Positions 50,753-60,577 are shown, counted from the first letter of the stretch. The stretch is 64,000 nucleotides of DNA from Paenibacillus sp. 453mf (GCF_900116105.1 NZ_FPAC01000001.1:1106862-1170861), one strand, 5' to 3'. Numbers and translations are program-made. The notes: a model not told the origin generated them from the letters alone.

Positions 50753-53326
50753 GTGTCATCTCGTAAATGGAAATACACAACTTTGCTGGCTTGCGTTCTT
50801 ATGCTGGTCAGTATCATCTGCTTCATCATCCTTAGCGGAAGATTGTCAGGTATTGATCCAGAGAATTATGTGACAGCGTCCGCTGATCCTGGCGCAGAGG
50901 CATTCGTACCCCTCCAGGATTCGTCAGAAGGCGTGCCGGGAATGGCTCTTGCCGCCAAGAATGACAGCTTAAGCTTGTACATTAATGAAGAGACGACCGT
51001 AATTGCGGTGAAGGATCAACGCTCTGGAGATGTCTGGTACAGTAATCCGCTGGATGTGGAAGAAGACAGTATTGCCACTGCCTTTGAAAAAGAATCCATC
51101 TCCTCTCAGGTTACCGTTTCATTTCGCAATACGCTTGGTGTACTAGATACTTATACAAACTACAAGTACAGCATTTCAAACGAACAATTTGAATTACAGA
51201 GCATCGCAGATGGTGTCCGCATTGAATACACGCTGGGTGATGCAGAGCTTGGAATTGATGCGCTGCCGAAATTCATTAGTAAACAAAGGCTGCAGGAAAA
51301 AGTACTGAGCCAGCTGGATGAAGTGACAGCAAGCTATGTCGAGACACGTTACCTCGAACAGGAAGCAAATCCGGAGGTCGTGGAGAGAGCGGATACGCAA
51401 GTCGAACGGCCTCTCGTGCTCCGCAAGATGCTGGCAGCCTTCGAGCAAGCAGGATATACGCCTGAAGATTTGGCTTATGACAATGAAGAGAATGGGATCG
51501 GCGGGCCAGGCGGATCAGCGGATAAACCGAAGTTCCTCATTCCTGTGGAATACCGTTTGGAAGAGAATGCCCTCTCGGTAACCGTTCCCCTGTCTCAGCT
51601 GGAGGAGAGCGAAGGGCATCAGATTCAAACGCTGGACTTGTTAAGCTACTTTGGGGCAGCGAAGTCAGGACAAGAAGGCTATATGTTCGTGCCGGATGGT
51701 TCCGGGAGTCTGATTCATTTTGATAATGGAAAAGTAAAAGAGCCGCAGTATGTTCAGCCCGTTTATGGACCGGACCCGAATGATAACAGCAGAACAAGAG
51801 CTCAAATTGCTGAATCGGCCCGCTTGCCGGTGTTCGGCTTGAAATCCGGTGATCGTGCCTTCTTCGCTGTCATTGATGGAGGAGATGGAAATGCCAGTGT
51901 CGCAGCTGATATCAGCGGTAAACAAAATTCCTTCAATCATGTGTTCAGCCGTTACGCTGTTCGTGGAGATGATGAGCTGGAGCTCTACACAGGGAGTAAA
52001 ATCCAAGAGATTCAGCTGTTGTCGGATGAGAAATATAAAGGTGATATTCGTGTGAAATACCACTTCTTGTCAGGCGAGGATGCGAGTTATTCGGGTATGG
52101 CTCAAGCCTATCAAACGATGCTTGTCGAGCAAGGTGTGCTTCAGCCGTTAACGGAGGAAGAACAAATTCCTTTCTATGTTGATATTGTGGGAGCGATTGA
52201 TAAACAGCAGTCTTTCTTGGGGGTTCCTTATGATGCTACCGTAGCCATGACCACCTTCGAAGAAGCACAAGGAATCGTAACAGAAATGCAGGCACAGGGA
52301 ATCTCTAATATCCAAATGCAGTATCTGGGGTGGTTCGGAGCCGGGCTTGAGCACGAGCTTCCAGTCAAACTGAACACCTCCGAGTTAGGCACAAGCCGTG
52401 AGCTGACTGCCCTTCAAGAGCAGGTTGGCAGTACGGGTGGGGAGCTGTATCCTGATGTGGCCTTTCAGCAGGTATATGATACAGGCAGCGGTTTTCGTTC
52501 GGCAAGAGATGCTTCCCGCTTCATCACGAAAGAAGAAGCAGAGCTCTCTCCTTATGACAGATCTCTTAACCGAATGTCGCTCCTGCAGGATGAATATTAT
52601 CTGCTGTCCCCAGCGAAGCTTCCGGATGTCACAGCACAGTTTATGGAGCAGTTCCGCAAGAAGAACTTGACGGGTCTTGCCCTTCGCGATTTAGGAAGCA
52701 CGCTGCATTCCGATTATCGTAACAACAGTTTGATATTCCGGGATACAGCCAAAGCCATCGTCGAGGAACAAATCGGAGCATTGGCGGCAGAATATCCTAA
52801 TCTGATGATTAGCGGAGGGAATGCCTATGCCCTGCAATATGCTCAGCATATTGTCAATGCGCCTGAAGGCTCCAGCCAATTTAACCTGACAGATGAATCG
52901 GTGCCATTTTATCAAATGGTTATACACGGATTTATTGATTATGCAGGAGAACCGGTCAATCTATCGGCTACAACCGATATGAAGCAGCAGGCTCTGCGGA
53001 GTCTGGAGCTTGGTTCTGCCCCGCATTTTCTATGGACGGCGAACACTTCTTCAGAGCTGAAGTACACCCGGTATGATTATATGTACTCAGCCCAGTATTC
53101 CAGCTGGTTAGATGAAGCTGTCATCTTGTATAACGAAGTGAATCAGGTATTAAATCCGCTTCGGACCGAGAAAATGCTGAATCGAGTTGTGCATGAGCCT
53201 GGAGTGGTAGAAGTTATGTACAGCAATGGAACTACTCTATTAATTAATTATAATGAGCAACCTGTCGTAGCTCACGGAGTAAGCGTTCCGGCACAGGACT
53301 ATGTAATAGGCGGTGACCGATCATGA
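50753..53326 (+). CDS. DUF5696-domain exported protein
   Basis: At 857 residues it has an N-terminal membrane anchor (LLACVLMLVSIICFIILSG), a beta-rich part to about 400 and a barrel-like C-terminal DUF5696 region (GYMFVPDGSGSLIHFDNGK near 304; YLGWFGAGLEHELP; MISGGNAYALQYAQHIVN; MYSAQYSSWLDEAVILYNEV). The region has a glycoside-hydrolase-like look, but I cannot assign catalytic residues. It starts with GTG behind AAGGAGG and overlaps the next permease by four bases. It is a core member of this importer type. Confidence 0.78.
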   Translation: MSSRKWKYTTLLACVLMLVSIICFIILSGRLSGIDPENYVTASADPGAEAFVPLQDSSEGVPGMALAAKNDSLSLYINEETTVIAVKDQRSGDVWYSNPLDVEEDSIATAFEKESISSQVTVSFRNTLGVLDTYTNYKYSISNEQFELQSIADGVRIEYTLGDAELGIDALPKFISKQRLQEKVLSQLDEVTASYVETRYLEQEANPEVVERADTQVERPLVLRKMLAAFEQAGYTPEDLAYDNEENGIGGPGGSADKPKFLIPVEYRLEENALSVTVPLSQLEESEGHQIQTLDLLSYFGAAKSGQEGYMFVPDGSGSLIHFDNGKVKEPQYVQPVYGPDPNDNSRTRAQIAESARLPVFGLKSGDRAFFAVIDGGDGNASVAADISGKQNSFNHVFSRYAVRGDDELELYTGSKIQEIQLLSDEKYKGDIRVKYHFLSGEDASYSGMAQAYQTMLVEQGVLQPLTEEEQIPFYVDIVGAIDKQQSFLGVPYDATVAMTTFEEAQGIVTEMQAQGISNIQMQYLGWFGAGLEHELPVKLNTSELGTSRELTALQEQVGSTGGELYPDVAFQQVYDTGSGFRSARDASRFITKEEAELSPYDRSLNRMSLLQDEYYLLSPAKLPDVTAQFMEQFRKKNLTGLALRDLGSTLHSDYRNNSLIFRDTAKAIVEEQIGALAAEYPNLMISGGNAYALQYAQHIVNAPEGSSQFNLTDESVPFYQMVIHGFIDYAGEPVNLSATTDMKQQALRSLELGSAPHFLWTANTSSELKYTRYDYMYSAQYSSWLDEAVILYNEVNQVLNPLRTEKMLNRVVHEPGVVEVMYSNGTTLLINYNEQPVVAHGVSVPAQDYVIGGDRS

Positions 53327-54222
53327 GAACAAGCCGTATAACCTTATCTCAAAAAAGATCATTTCTTGGCCTGCTCTTCATTTCACCGTGGCTGCTTGGA
53401 TTTATCTTTCTATTTCTTACACCGATGATTCAGTCCATTCGGTTTAGTCTTAGCGAGCTGACGGTCGTCTCCCAGGGCTATACGCTTGCGTACGTTGGCT
53501 GGAACAACTTCAAAGAAGCACTGCTGATTGATGCGAACTATAACCGGATTCTGACAGAATCCGTCTTGCAAATGATCGTTAATGTACCCCTGATTCTGTT
53601 CTTCAGTCTATTCTCTGCAGTACTCCTCAATCAAAAGTTCAGAGGAAGAGGGCTTGCGAGAGCGATCTTCTTCCTGCCCGTTATATTAGCCTCCGGAGCC
53701 GTCGCTTCTGCAGAGGCATCGGGCTTAATCAATTTGATTGGGAATGCAACGGTAGCGGAAGAGACTGCAGGAGCTTCTTCACAGTTTAATACGTTGTCTA
53801 TGATTCGCTTGTTAAACGAGGCGGGTCTGCCTCTTGTCATAACGGAGTACATTGTGGATGCGGTTATGCGAATTTACGAAATTATTCGCAGCTCGGGGGT
53901 ACAAATTCTAATCTTCCTTGCGGCTTTGCAATCCGTACCAAGCTCAATGTATGAAGTAGCCAAAATTGAGGGTGCAACTGGTTATGAATCCTTCTGGAAG
54001 ATTACGTTCCCGATGGTCAGCCCTTTGATCCTGACAAATGTCATCTACACGGTCATTGATTCATTTACGACAAGTCCGATTACACAAACCATATACACGA
54101 CCGCATTTCAAACGCAGAATTTCGGGCTGAGTGCGTCCATGTCATGGATTTACACCATTGTGGTCGGCCTATTGCTGTTCTTGATTGGATTCTTTATATC
54201 GAAGCGCGTTCATTACAATTAA
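53323..54222 (+). CDS. sugar ABC transporter permease, second pair
   Basis: This 299-residue MalF-type permease has LGLLFISPWLLGFIFLF at the start and contact loop EVAKIEGATGYESFWKITFP near 207. An insertion rich in Ala/Ser/Thr (about residues 128-150) between helices is longer than usual. It is translationally coupled to the DUF5696 gene. Confidence 0.88.
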   Translation: MRTSRITLSQKRSFLGLLFISPWLLGFIFLFLTPMIQSIRFSLSELTVVSQGYTLAYVGWNNFKEALLIDANYNRILTESVLQMIVNVPLILFFSLFSAVLLNQKFRGRGLARAIFFLPVILASGAVASAEASGLINLIGNATVAEETAGASSQFNTLSMIRLLNEAGLPLVITEYIVDAVMRIYEIIRSSGVQILIFLAALQSVPSSMYEVAKIEGATGYESFWKITFPMVSPLILTNVIYTVIDSFTTSPITQTIYTTAFQTQNFGLSASMSWIYTIVVGLLLFLIGFFISKRVHYN

Positions 54223-54250
54223 TCCCCATTGTTAGGTGGTGAGGTATTCA

Positions 54251-55252
54251 ATGCAGGAAACCAAAAGACTCGGGCGCAGCGAGGCCGTCGTATTCCGCAT
54301 GCAGCGTACGAAAAACAAAGTGATGAACGTGCTCTGGGACATCTTTCGTTATATGCTCATTATCGGTATTTCCTTTGTCATACTCTATCCGATCCTTATG
54401 AAGGTATCCACCGCTTTTAAGGATAAAGTGGATATATATAACCCAACGATCTACATGATACCAGTTAACTTTACGATGGATAATATCAAGCTTGCTGCCG
54501 AAGTGTTAAACTATTTTCCACTGCTTGGAAGCACGATGGTGTATGTAGTCATTATGATGCTGCTCACTACACTATCGACCGCTCTTGCAGGTTATGGTTT
54601 TGCGAGATTTGAATTTCCCGGGAGTAAAATATTGTTCGGAGCAGTCATTTTGACCATTCTGGTTCCTTCGAGCACACTTATGGTGCCGATGTATCTTCAT
54701 TTCAGGAATTTCGACGTCCTGAACATGATTACATTGCTAACAGGCAAGGAAGGAGTTAATCTCTTAAATACGTACTGGCCGTCTATGATTACCGCTGCTA
54801 CCGCGACCGGACTAAAGGCAGGGCTATTCATCTATATTTTCCGACAGTTCTTTAAAGGCCTGCCGAAGGAGATTGAGGAAGCGGCCTTGATCGATGGTGC
54901 GGGAGGAATCAAGACGTTTATGCGGATTATGCTGCCTAACGCCATTCCTCCTATGATTACTGTCATGCTGTTTTCATTTGTTTGGACTTATAACGATACG
55001 TTCTACCCATCGTTGTTCATGAGTGACAGCAATCTCATGTCACTGAAGGTTGCGTCACTCCCCTCACAGGTCAATCTCATTATTCCACAGCTGATGGGCT
55101 TGTCCGGTACAGATATCAAAGCTGACCCAAATCATGTAGCCATGATTGTAGATACAGGTATACTGCTGGCGATTGCACCCCTCATTATTTTATATCTATT
55201 TGTACAGCGCTACTTTGTTGAAAGTGTGGAGCGTACTGGAGTGGTTGGTTAA
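54251..55252 (+). CDS. carbohydrate ABC transporter permease, second pair
   Basis: A MalG-type permease of 333 residues from ATG 54251 (GGTGAGGT upstream; an in-frame GTG at 54236 is less likely). The contact loop is EEAALIDGAGGIKTFMRIML near 211. A hydrophilic insertion near 275-300 (VNLIIPQLMGLSGTDIKADP) before the last helix is typical of permeases in DUF5696 loci. It is the last gene before GH2. Confidence 0.87.
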   Translation: MQETKRLGRSEAVVFRMQRTKNKVMNVLWDIFRYMLIIGISFVILYPILMKVSTAFKDKVDIYNPTIYMIPVNFTMDNIKLAAEVLNYFPLLGSTMVYVVIMMLLTTLSTALAGYGFARFEFPGSKILFGAVILTILVPSSTLMVPMYLHFRNFDVLNMITLLTGKEGVNLLNTYWPSMITAATATGLKAGLFIYIFRQFFKGLPKEIEEAALIDGAGGIKTFMRIMLPNAIPPMITVMLFSFVWTYNDTFYPSLFMSDSNLMSLKVASLPSQVNLIIPQLMGLSGTDIKADPNHVAMIVDTGILLAIAPLIILYLFVQRYFVESVERTGVVG

Positions 55253-55411
55253 CATCGTTAAACGCAGACCAACCACATGCGCCGCATATGTAATATTTCA
55301 GTCGCAATTCTATTGAATAGGGTGTGATATATTCCATCTAATCGTGCAGTTATGTATGTACTGTCATAAGAATCTCTGTATATTGGAAGCACGAGCTTAT
55401 CTGATGTTTTG

Positions 55412-55449
55412 TTTTGTTATCTAAAAAATAATATGTTAGGATAACAAAA
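55412..55449. promoter_or_regulatory. inverted TTTTGTTATC boxes upstream of GH2
   Basis: TTTTGTTATC (55412-55421) and its perfect inverse GATAACAAAA (55440-55449) flank 18 bases. The 320-base gap around them contains no gene; I see no clear terminator after the permease. Confidence 0.6.
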
Positions 55450-55571
55450 TGATTGAAGAGTTGTCGATTCCATGAGACAATAGGTTTTAGAAATGAATCC
55501 ATTTTATAACTCATGCTTCAGAGTATTGTGAAATTGATTCGAATATAACATATATGGAGGGTTCCTAAACC

Positions 55572-58139
55572 ATGCATGAATCGAAGCTGCTGTTAAATGA
55601 CTGGACATTTAAATCGTGTGAAGGAGAAGAATGGCTCCCAGCTGTAGTTCCGGGATGTGTACATACGGATCTGCTGCGGAATGGCCAAATTCCCGATCCG
55701 TTCTATGGCACGAATGAAAAGCTTGTTCAATGGATTGATAAGAAAGACTGGGAATATAAAACCCTGTTTGATATACCGAGTGAACTTCTTGGGGAGGACC
55801 ATATCGAGCTTGTATTCAACGGACTCGATACATATGCGGAAGTGTTCATTAATGATCAGCATGTATTGTCAGCCGATAATATGTTCCGCACTTGGGAAGT
55901 GGATGTGAAGCCATACGTGAAATCTGAAGGTAATAAGCTGAGAATTGTATTTCGTTCTCCAATTAATGAGGATCTTCCGAAGCTTGAAGCACTTGGATAT
56001 CCTTTGCCAGCTTCAAATGACCAGTCTGAAGTCGGAGAGCTTGGTAACAAGAAAGTAAGTATCTTCGCTAGAAAAGCGCCTTATCATTACGGCTGGGACT
56101 GGGGTCCAAGATTTGTAACGAGCGGTATTTGGCGTGAAATCGAGCTGAGAGCGTGGTCTAATGTGCGCGTAGCGGACCTGTACATTCACCAGCAGAAAGT
56201 AACGAAAGAAACCGCGGATTTGACAGCGATCTTAGAAATTACAGCGGATCTAGCAGGTGACAAACTCATTCGTATTTCTACGGATCAAGGGGAGTGGAGC
56301 GCAAAGGTTTCCCTTGTACCTGGGCTTCAGAAAGTGGAAATACCTCTGAACATCAGCAATCCTAAACTATGGTGGTCCAGAGGTCTTGGGGAAGCCCACT
56401 TGTATACGTTCACTGCTCAGGTGCTGGATCATGAAGCAGAAACACCTCTTGCAGAAGCTTCTGTGAAAACCGGGCTACGCAGCATTCGTCTCGTCCGTGA
56501 CAAGGATGAATACGGCAGATCCTTCTATTTTGAGTTGAATGGGTTTCCGGTGTTTGCTAAAGGGGCTAACCATATACCTAACGACAGCTTCGTTACAGAG
56601 GTTACCCGTGAGAGATACAGACACGAGATCGAATCTGCAGCAGCCTCCAATATGAACATGCTTCGTGTATGGGGCGGCGGCATTTATGAGCAGGACGATT
56701 TCTATGAGTTGTGTGATGAATATGGAATTCTGGTATGGCAGGACTTTATGTTTGCATGCAGTATGTACCCTGGTGATAATGCATTCCTTGAAAGCGTTCG
56801 CCATGAAGCGATCGACAATGTTAAGCGTTTACGCAATCATGCAAGTATTGCCCTGTGGTGCGGTAATAACGAGATTGATTCGGCATGGGCTCATTATAAT
56901 GAAGAGGCTGGCTGGGGCTGGAAGAAAGATTATACGCATGAGCAGCGCGAGAAAATCTGGGCCGATTATGAAGCTGTATTCCATAAACTGCTGCCTGAAG
57001 TGCTCACAGAACTTGTTCCCGGCACAGATTATTGGCCTTCTTCACCGATTGTTTCGGTTACGAATGATATTAACCAGCACGCTTCAACCAGCTCCATCGA
57101 AGGGGATGTTCACTACTGGGGAGTTTGGCATAACACAGAGCCGTTTGAGAATTACAACATCAAATTGGGCCGTTTCATGAGTGAATATGGATTCCAATCC
57201 TTTCCTGAGCACAAATCCGTTCTTCGTTATGCAACAGAGTCGGATCTTGAGCTGACTTCTGAAGTCATGCGTGCTCATCAGAAGAATGGGGATGGAAACC
57301 GCCTCATTAAAGAATATATGGATATGTATATGACAGAGCCGAAGGATTTCCCTTCGTTCCTCTATATGAGTCAGGTGCTTCAGGCCGATGCGATGAAAAT
57401 GGCAATTGAGGCCCACCGCCGAAACAGACCTTTTGTAATGGGGACCTTATACTGGCAAATGAATGATACATGGCCTGTCGCTTCATGGGCGGGAATGGAC
57501 TATTACGGTAACTGGAAGGCGCTTCAATACTACGCCAAACGCAGCTTTGCCGACGAAATGATTTCCATTGATGGAACAAAGGATAACAAAGTTGATTTCT
57601 ACCTGCTGTCTGATCTGCTGAAGCCGATTGAGGGAGAACTACGAATCCGTGTAGCTGATTTTGACGGTACGGTTCGTCATACTGAGACACATGCTGTAAG
57701 TAATCCAGGGAATGCAACGAATCTTGTTCTGTCACTCTCCCTTGCCGAGCTGCTTCAAGGGCATGACCCGGAACGTACAACGGCAGTTGCTGAACTCTTG
57801 ATTAACGGTAAAGTCGTTGATGTACAGCGTCACTATTTTGTTCCGTTTAAAGATTTGAAGCTGGGTGCTGCGGAAGTGATGATAACTGAGGTAGAAGGAA
57901 CAAATGGAACTCGGTTTACGCTTACGACGAACATACTGGCGAAGCAGGTATGGATCGATAGTGAAGCAGAAGGTGTATTCAGCGACAATTTCTTTGATCT
58001 GCTTCCAGGTGAAGTGAAAGAAGTATCGTTTGCTACCCGTACTTATGGGGATCAAGCTTTTGCAGCGGCATCACCAGGTAAAGTGAACGTGCGATCCATG
58101 TCAGATTTCATTAAAGCAACCCATCTATTGAATAAATAA
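55572..58139 (+). CDS. GH2 beta-mannosidase
   Basis: This 855-residue cytoplasmic enzyme has the GH2 order: sugar-binding domain (PGCVHTDLLRNGQIPDPFYG near 28), Ig-like domains, then the barrel with WGGGIYEQDDFYELCDEYG. The acid/base Glu is in WCGNNEID near 434 and the nucleophile Glu in MSEYGFQSFPEH near 537. The pattern is beta-mannosidase rather than beta-galactosidase. It would release mannose from imported manno-oligosaccharides. The ribosome site is GGAGG, and paired operator boxes lie upstream. Confidence 0.9.
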   Translation: MHESKLLLNDWTFKSCEGEEWLPAVVPGCVHTDLLRNGQIPDPFYGTNEKLVQWIDKKDWEYKTLFDIPSELLGEDHIELVFNGLDTYAEVFINDQHVLSADNMFRTWEVDVKPYVKSEGNKLRIVFRSPINEDLPKLEALGYPLPASNDQSEVGELGNKKVSIFARKAPYHYGWDWGPRFVTSGIWREIELRAWSNVRVADLYIHQQKVTKETADLTAILEITADLAGDKLIRISTDQGEWSAKVSLVPGLQKVEIPLNISNPKLWWSRGLGEAHLYTFTAQVLDHEAETPLAEASVKTGLRSIRLVRDKDEYGRSFYFELNGFPVFAKGANHIPNDSFVTEVTRERYRHEIESAAASNMNMLRVWGGGIYEQDDFYELCDEYGILVWQDFMFACSMYPGDNAFLESVRHEAIDNVKRLRNHASIALWCGNNEIDSAWAHYNEEAGWGWKKDYTHEQREKIWADYEAVFHKLLPEVLTELVPGTDYWPSSPIVSVTNDINQHASTSSIEGDVHYWGVWHNTEPFENYNIKLGRFMSEYGFQSFPEHKSVLRYATESDLELTSEVMRAHQKNGDGNRLIKEYMDMYMTEPKDFPSFLYMSQVLQADAMKMAIEAHRRNRPFVMGTLYWQMNDTWPVASWAGMDYYGNWKALQYYAKRSFADEMISIDGTKDNKVDFYLLSDLLKPIEGELRIRVADFDGTVRHTETHAVSNPGNATNLVLSLSLAELLQGHDPERTTAVAELLINGKVVDVQRHYFVPFKDLKLGAAEVMITEVEGTNGTRFTLTTNILAKQVWIDSEAEGVFSDNFFDLLPGEVKEVSFATRTYGDQAFAAASPGKVNVRSMSDFIKATHLLNK

Positions 58140-58165
58140 TTAACAGATATTTTTATTGCAATACG

Positions 58166-58175
58166 TTTTGTTATC
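58166..58175. promoter_or_regulatory. TTTTGTTATC box upstream of GH9
   Basis: The same 10-base word as upstream of GH2, 86 bases before the GH9 start and just before a hairpin. Confidence 0.45.
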
Positions 58176-58180
58176 AAAAA

Positions 58181-58229
58181 AGGCCGCTCCTATAGACATG
58201 TAAGTATCATGCATAGGGATGGCCTCTTC
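58181..58229 (+). terminator. terminator-like hairpin between GH2 and GH9
   Basis: AGGCCGCTCCTAT pairs with ATAGGGATGGCCT (one G-U, one mismatch) around a long loop, then CTTCT. Its T run is weak, so it may attenuate rather than stop. Confidence 0.5.
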
Positions 58230-58260
58230 TATCTCACTGAAAAATTAGGAGGGAGAATAA

Positions 58261-59889
58261 ATGCGTATTTCGAATCGTAAAGTCCTTGTCAATCAGATCG
58301 GATATCCAACAAAGGGGAATAAGCTCGTCATATTGAGAGGAAGCAGCTCTGCCTTTCACATTAGGGATACAGCAACTTCAGAGGTTGTTTATTCTGCTCA
58401 GACACATGATAGAGTGGAGGATCTCTGCTCCGGCGACCACGTATATCAGGGTGATTTTTCAGCATTTGAAGTGCCCGGACAATATAGAATTGAGGATTCG
58501 GAAGGGAATGTATCTTCTCCATTTATCATATCGGAACAACCCTATGCCGAAGTACATGGCGGACTGATGAAGGCGTTCTATTATTTGCGCTGTGGCGAAG
58601 ACTTGGACGAGGAGTATGCAGGTGTATGGAGTCATAAGGCTTGCCATACGTCGCAAGGATCTGTTCATACCAATTCGAGTCAGCGGCTTGACGGCAATGG
58701 AGGCTGGCATGATGCAGGCGATTATGGAAAATATGTCGTAGCCGGCGCAAAGGCGCTAGTCGATCTGATGCTTAGCTGGGAGCTGTACCCGAATGCATTT
58801 GTTCATTCCATTCCCTTGCCGGAAACGGACGGAATCATGCCAGATGTGCTGCATGAATGCAGAGTAGAGCTAGAGTTCTTGCTCAAAATGCAAGATGCTG
58901 CCACCGGCGGATCCTATCACAAGCTGACAACCAAGCAATTTCCCGGGCTCGATGTCATGCCAGAGGAGGATGAAGCTGAGCTTGTCTTTGCGCCCATCTC
59001 TGCGACTGCAACAGCTGCCAGCTGTGCTGTAATGGCTGTGGCTGCAAGAATATATAATACCTACGATGCTGAGTTTGCAGATAAATGTCTCACATCGGCC
59101 AAGTATTCCTGGACATGGCTTGAGAAGCATCCGAATGAGCCGGGGTTTCGTAATCCGCCGGATATATTTACCGGAGAATACGGGGATGCATGCGATCTGG
59201 ATGAACGATACTGGGCTGCGACCGAGCTGTATTTTTCCACCGGTGATTCGGTGTATCATGATGCGGTCAAAAGGTACGTACAGAAGGATTTCCCCAAATG
59301 TGAATTGGGTTGGGCAGATATGGGCGGATATGGCACCATTCGCTATTTGCTAGCTGATAAGCAAGAGAAAGATGCTGCCCTATACGCTGAGCTGAAGAGT
59401 CATCTCTTGAATGAAGCGGATCGCTTGCTGCAGATCGCGAAGCAAGATGGCTATGGCATCTCCCTTAAGGAAGAGGATTATATCTGGGGAAGTAATATGG
59501 TTGTCATGAACAGAGCGATGCTTCTTCTCTTGGCTCATAAATTATGCGGAAATGTGGAGTATGAACAGGCTGCACTTGGTCATGTGCATTATATATTAGG
59601 TCTTAATGTGCTCGATCTGTCTTATGTGACGGGGTTTGGAGAGTATTCCGTTATGCATCCTCATCATCGTCCATCTGTAGGCGATGGAGTAGAGGCACCC
59701 GTACCGGGCATGCTGGCAGGTGGACCAAATAAGTACCTAAATGATGAATGCATGAGAACTCATCTACAAGGAAAGCCGGCTGCTGCTTGCTATATCGACG
59801 ATAAAGAGAGCTACGCAGGGAACGAAATAACGATTTATTGGAACTCTCCAGCTGTATTTGTCTTCTCTCACTGGAATGAATTTGCTTGA
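58261..59889 (+). CDS. GH9 family glycosidase with CelD-type N-domain, cytoplasmic
   Basis: At 542 residues it has an N-terminal Ig-like cellulase domain (VNQIGYPTKGNKLVI), then the GH9 barrel with catalytic GGWHDAGDYGKYVV near 148, VMHPHHRPS near 465 and the acid Glu in YAGNEITIYWN near 521. No signal peptide is present, unlike secreted GH9 cellulases, so it probably hydrolyses imported beta-1,4-gluco- or glucosamino-oligosaccharides. With GH2 it could finish glucomannan fragments. GGAGGG precedes the ATG. Confidence 0.87.
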   Translation: MRISNRKVLVNQIGYPTKGNKLVILRGSSSAFHIRDTATSEVVYSAQTHDRVEDLCSGDHVYQGDFSAFEVPGQYRIEDSEGNVSSPFIISEQPYAEVHGGLMKAFYYLRCGEDLDEEYAGVWSHKACHTSQGSVHTNSSQRLDGNGGWHDAGDYGKYVVAGAKALVDLMLSWELYPNAFVHSIPLPETDGIMPDVLHECRVELEFLLKMQDAATGGSYHKLTTKQFPGLDVMPEEDEAELVFAPISATATAASCAVMAVAARIYNTYDAEFADKCLTSAKYSWTWLEKHPNEPGFRNPPDIFTGEYGDACDLDERYWAATELYFSTGDSVYHDAVKRYVQKDFPKCELGWADMGGYGTIRYLLADKQEKDAALYAELKSHLLNEADRLLQIAKQDGYGISLKEEDYIWGSNMVVMNRAMLLLLAHKLCGNVEYEQAALGHVHYILGLNVLDLSYVTGFGEYSVMHPHHRPSVGDGVEAPVPGMLAGGPNKYLNDECMRTHLQGKPAAACYIDDKESYAGNEITIYWNSPAVFVFSHWNEFA

Positions 59890-59975
59890 TTCATAAGTCG
59901 TCGAATGAGGCAGGGTTTCGTCTGTTTTCAGCGAAAATATTCACTTGGAAACAGATAAAGGAGCGTGCTGACGAT

Positions 59976-60431
59976 ATGAATGAACAATTACAGCTGTTAT
60001 TGGATCTGCCTAAGCGTCAGATTATTTTGAGTTTACAGCCTGAGCCTTACCAGCTTATTAAAGAAGGCAAGAAAACCATCGAATTTCGCCGAAGATTTAT
60101 AAAAGAACCTGCAGCGGCATTTGTATATGTATCCTCTCCTGTGAAACAGATTAAAGCTTATATCGAATTCGGAATGCCGATCCAAGAGGATATCGATACA
60201 CTCGTATCCATTGCAGAAGGGCACGGGCAAGGATCAGGGGCAGAGCTTCGAGAGTATTTCAGCGGAGTATCCTACGGGTATGCCATTCCCATCCTGTCCT
60301 GCATCGAATTTGCGCCGATGTCGCTTGAGCTGCTCAAAGGAGGCTATGAGTTTAATCCTCCTCAGTCCTATATGAACCTGTCTGTGAATCCACGCCTTGA
60401 ACAGGCCTTATTGAATAAGATGATGACATAA
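59976..60431 (+). CDS. ASCH/PUA-like domain protein
   Basis: This 151-residue protein has ILSLQPEPYQLIKEGKKTIE, then FRRRF and AFVYVSSPVKQIKAYIEFG, the start of an ASCH (PUA-like) fold that typically binds RNA or nucleotides. It is cytoplasmic. I use ATG 59976 behind AAAGGAG (12-base spacing); the frame is open upstream into the end of GH9. Its location in a glycan locus is unexplained. It may be a passenger gene. Confidence 0.6.
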   Translation: MNEQLQLLLDLPKRQIILSLQPEPYQLIKEGKKTIEFRRRFIKEPAAAFVYVSSPVKQIKAYIEFGMPIQEDIDTLVSIAEGHGQGSGAELREYFSGVSYGYAIPILSCIEFAPMSLELLKGGYEFNPPQSYMNLSVNPRLEQALLNKMMT

Positions 60432-60433
60432 GC

Positions 60434-60459
60434 AAGGAGTCCATAAGGTCGGACTCCTT
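60434..60459 (+). terminator. terminator-like hairpin
   Basis: AAGGAGTCC and GGACTCCTT form a perfect 9-bp stem; little T follows. Confidence 0.55.
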
Positions 60460-60476
60460 CGTGGTCACATCTCTGT

Positions 60477-60505
60477 AAGGAGGTGATCAGTCTAACATGA
60501 TGTAA
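60477..60505 (+). promoter_or_regulatory. perfect anti-16S ribosome site before a two-codon frame
   Basis: AAGGAGGTGATC is complementary over 12 bases to the 3' end of Bacillota 16S rRNA. It is followed by ATG-ATG-TAA at 60497-60505 and no longer frame. It lies 73 bases upstream of the mannanase gene, which has its own AAGGAGGATC site. It may be a translational minigene, a ribosome-standby site or chance. Confidence 0.35.
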
Positions 60506-60577
60506 CCGCTTAAGCTGGATGGCTGGGTAGTTTTTCATGTCATTGAATGCATCACCATTTGGAAGGAGGATCAAGCA

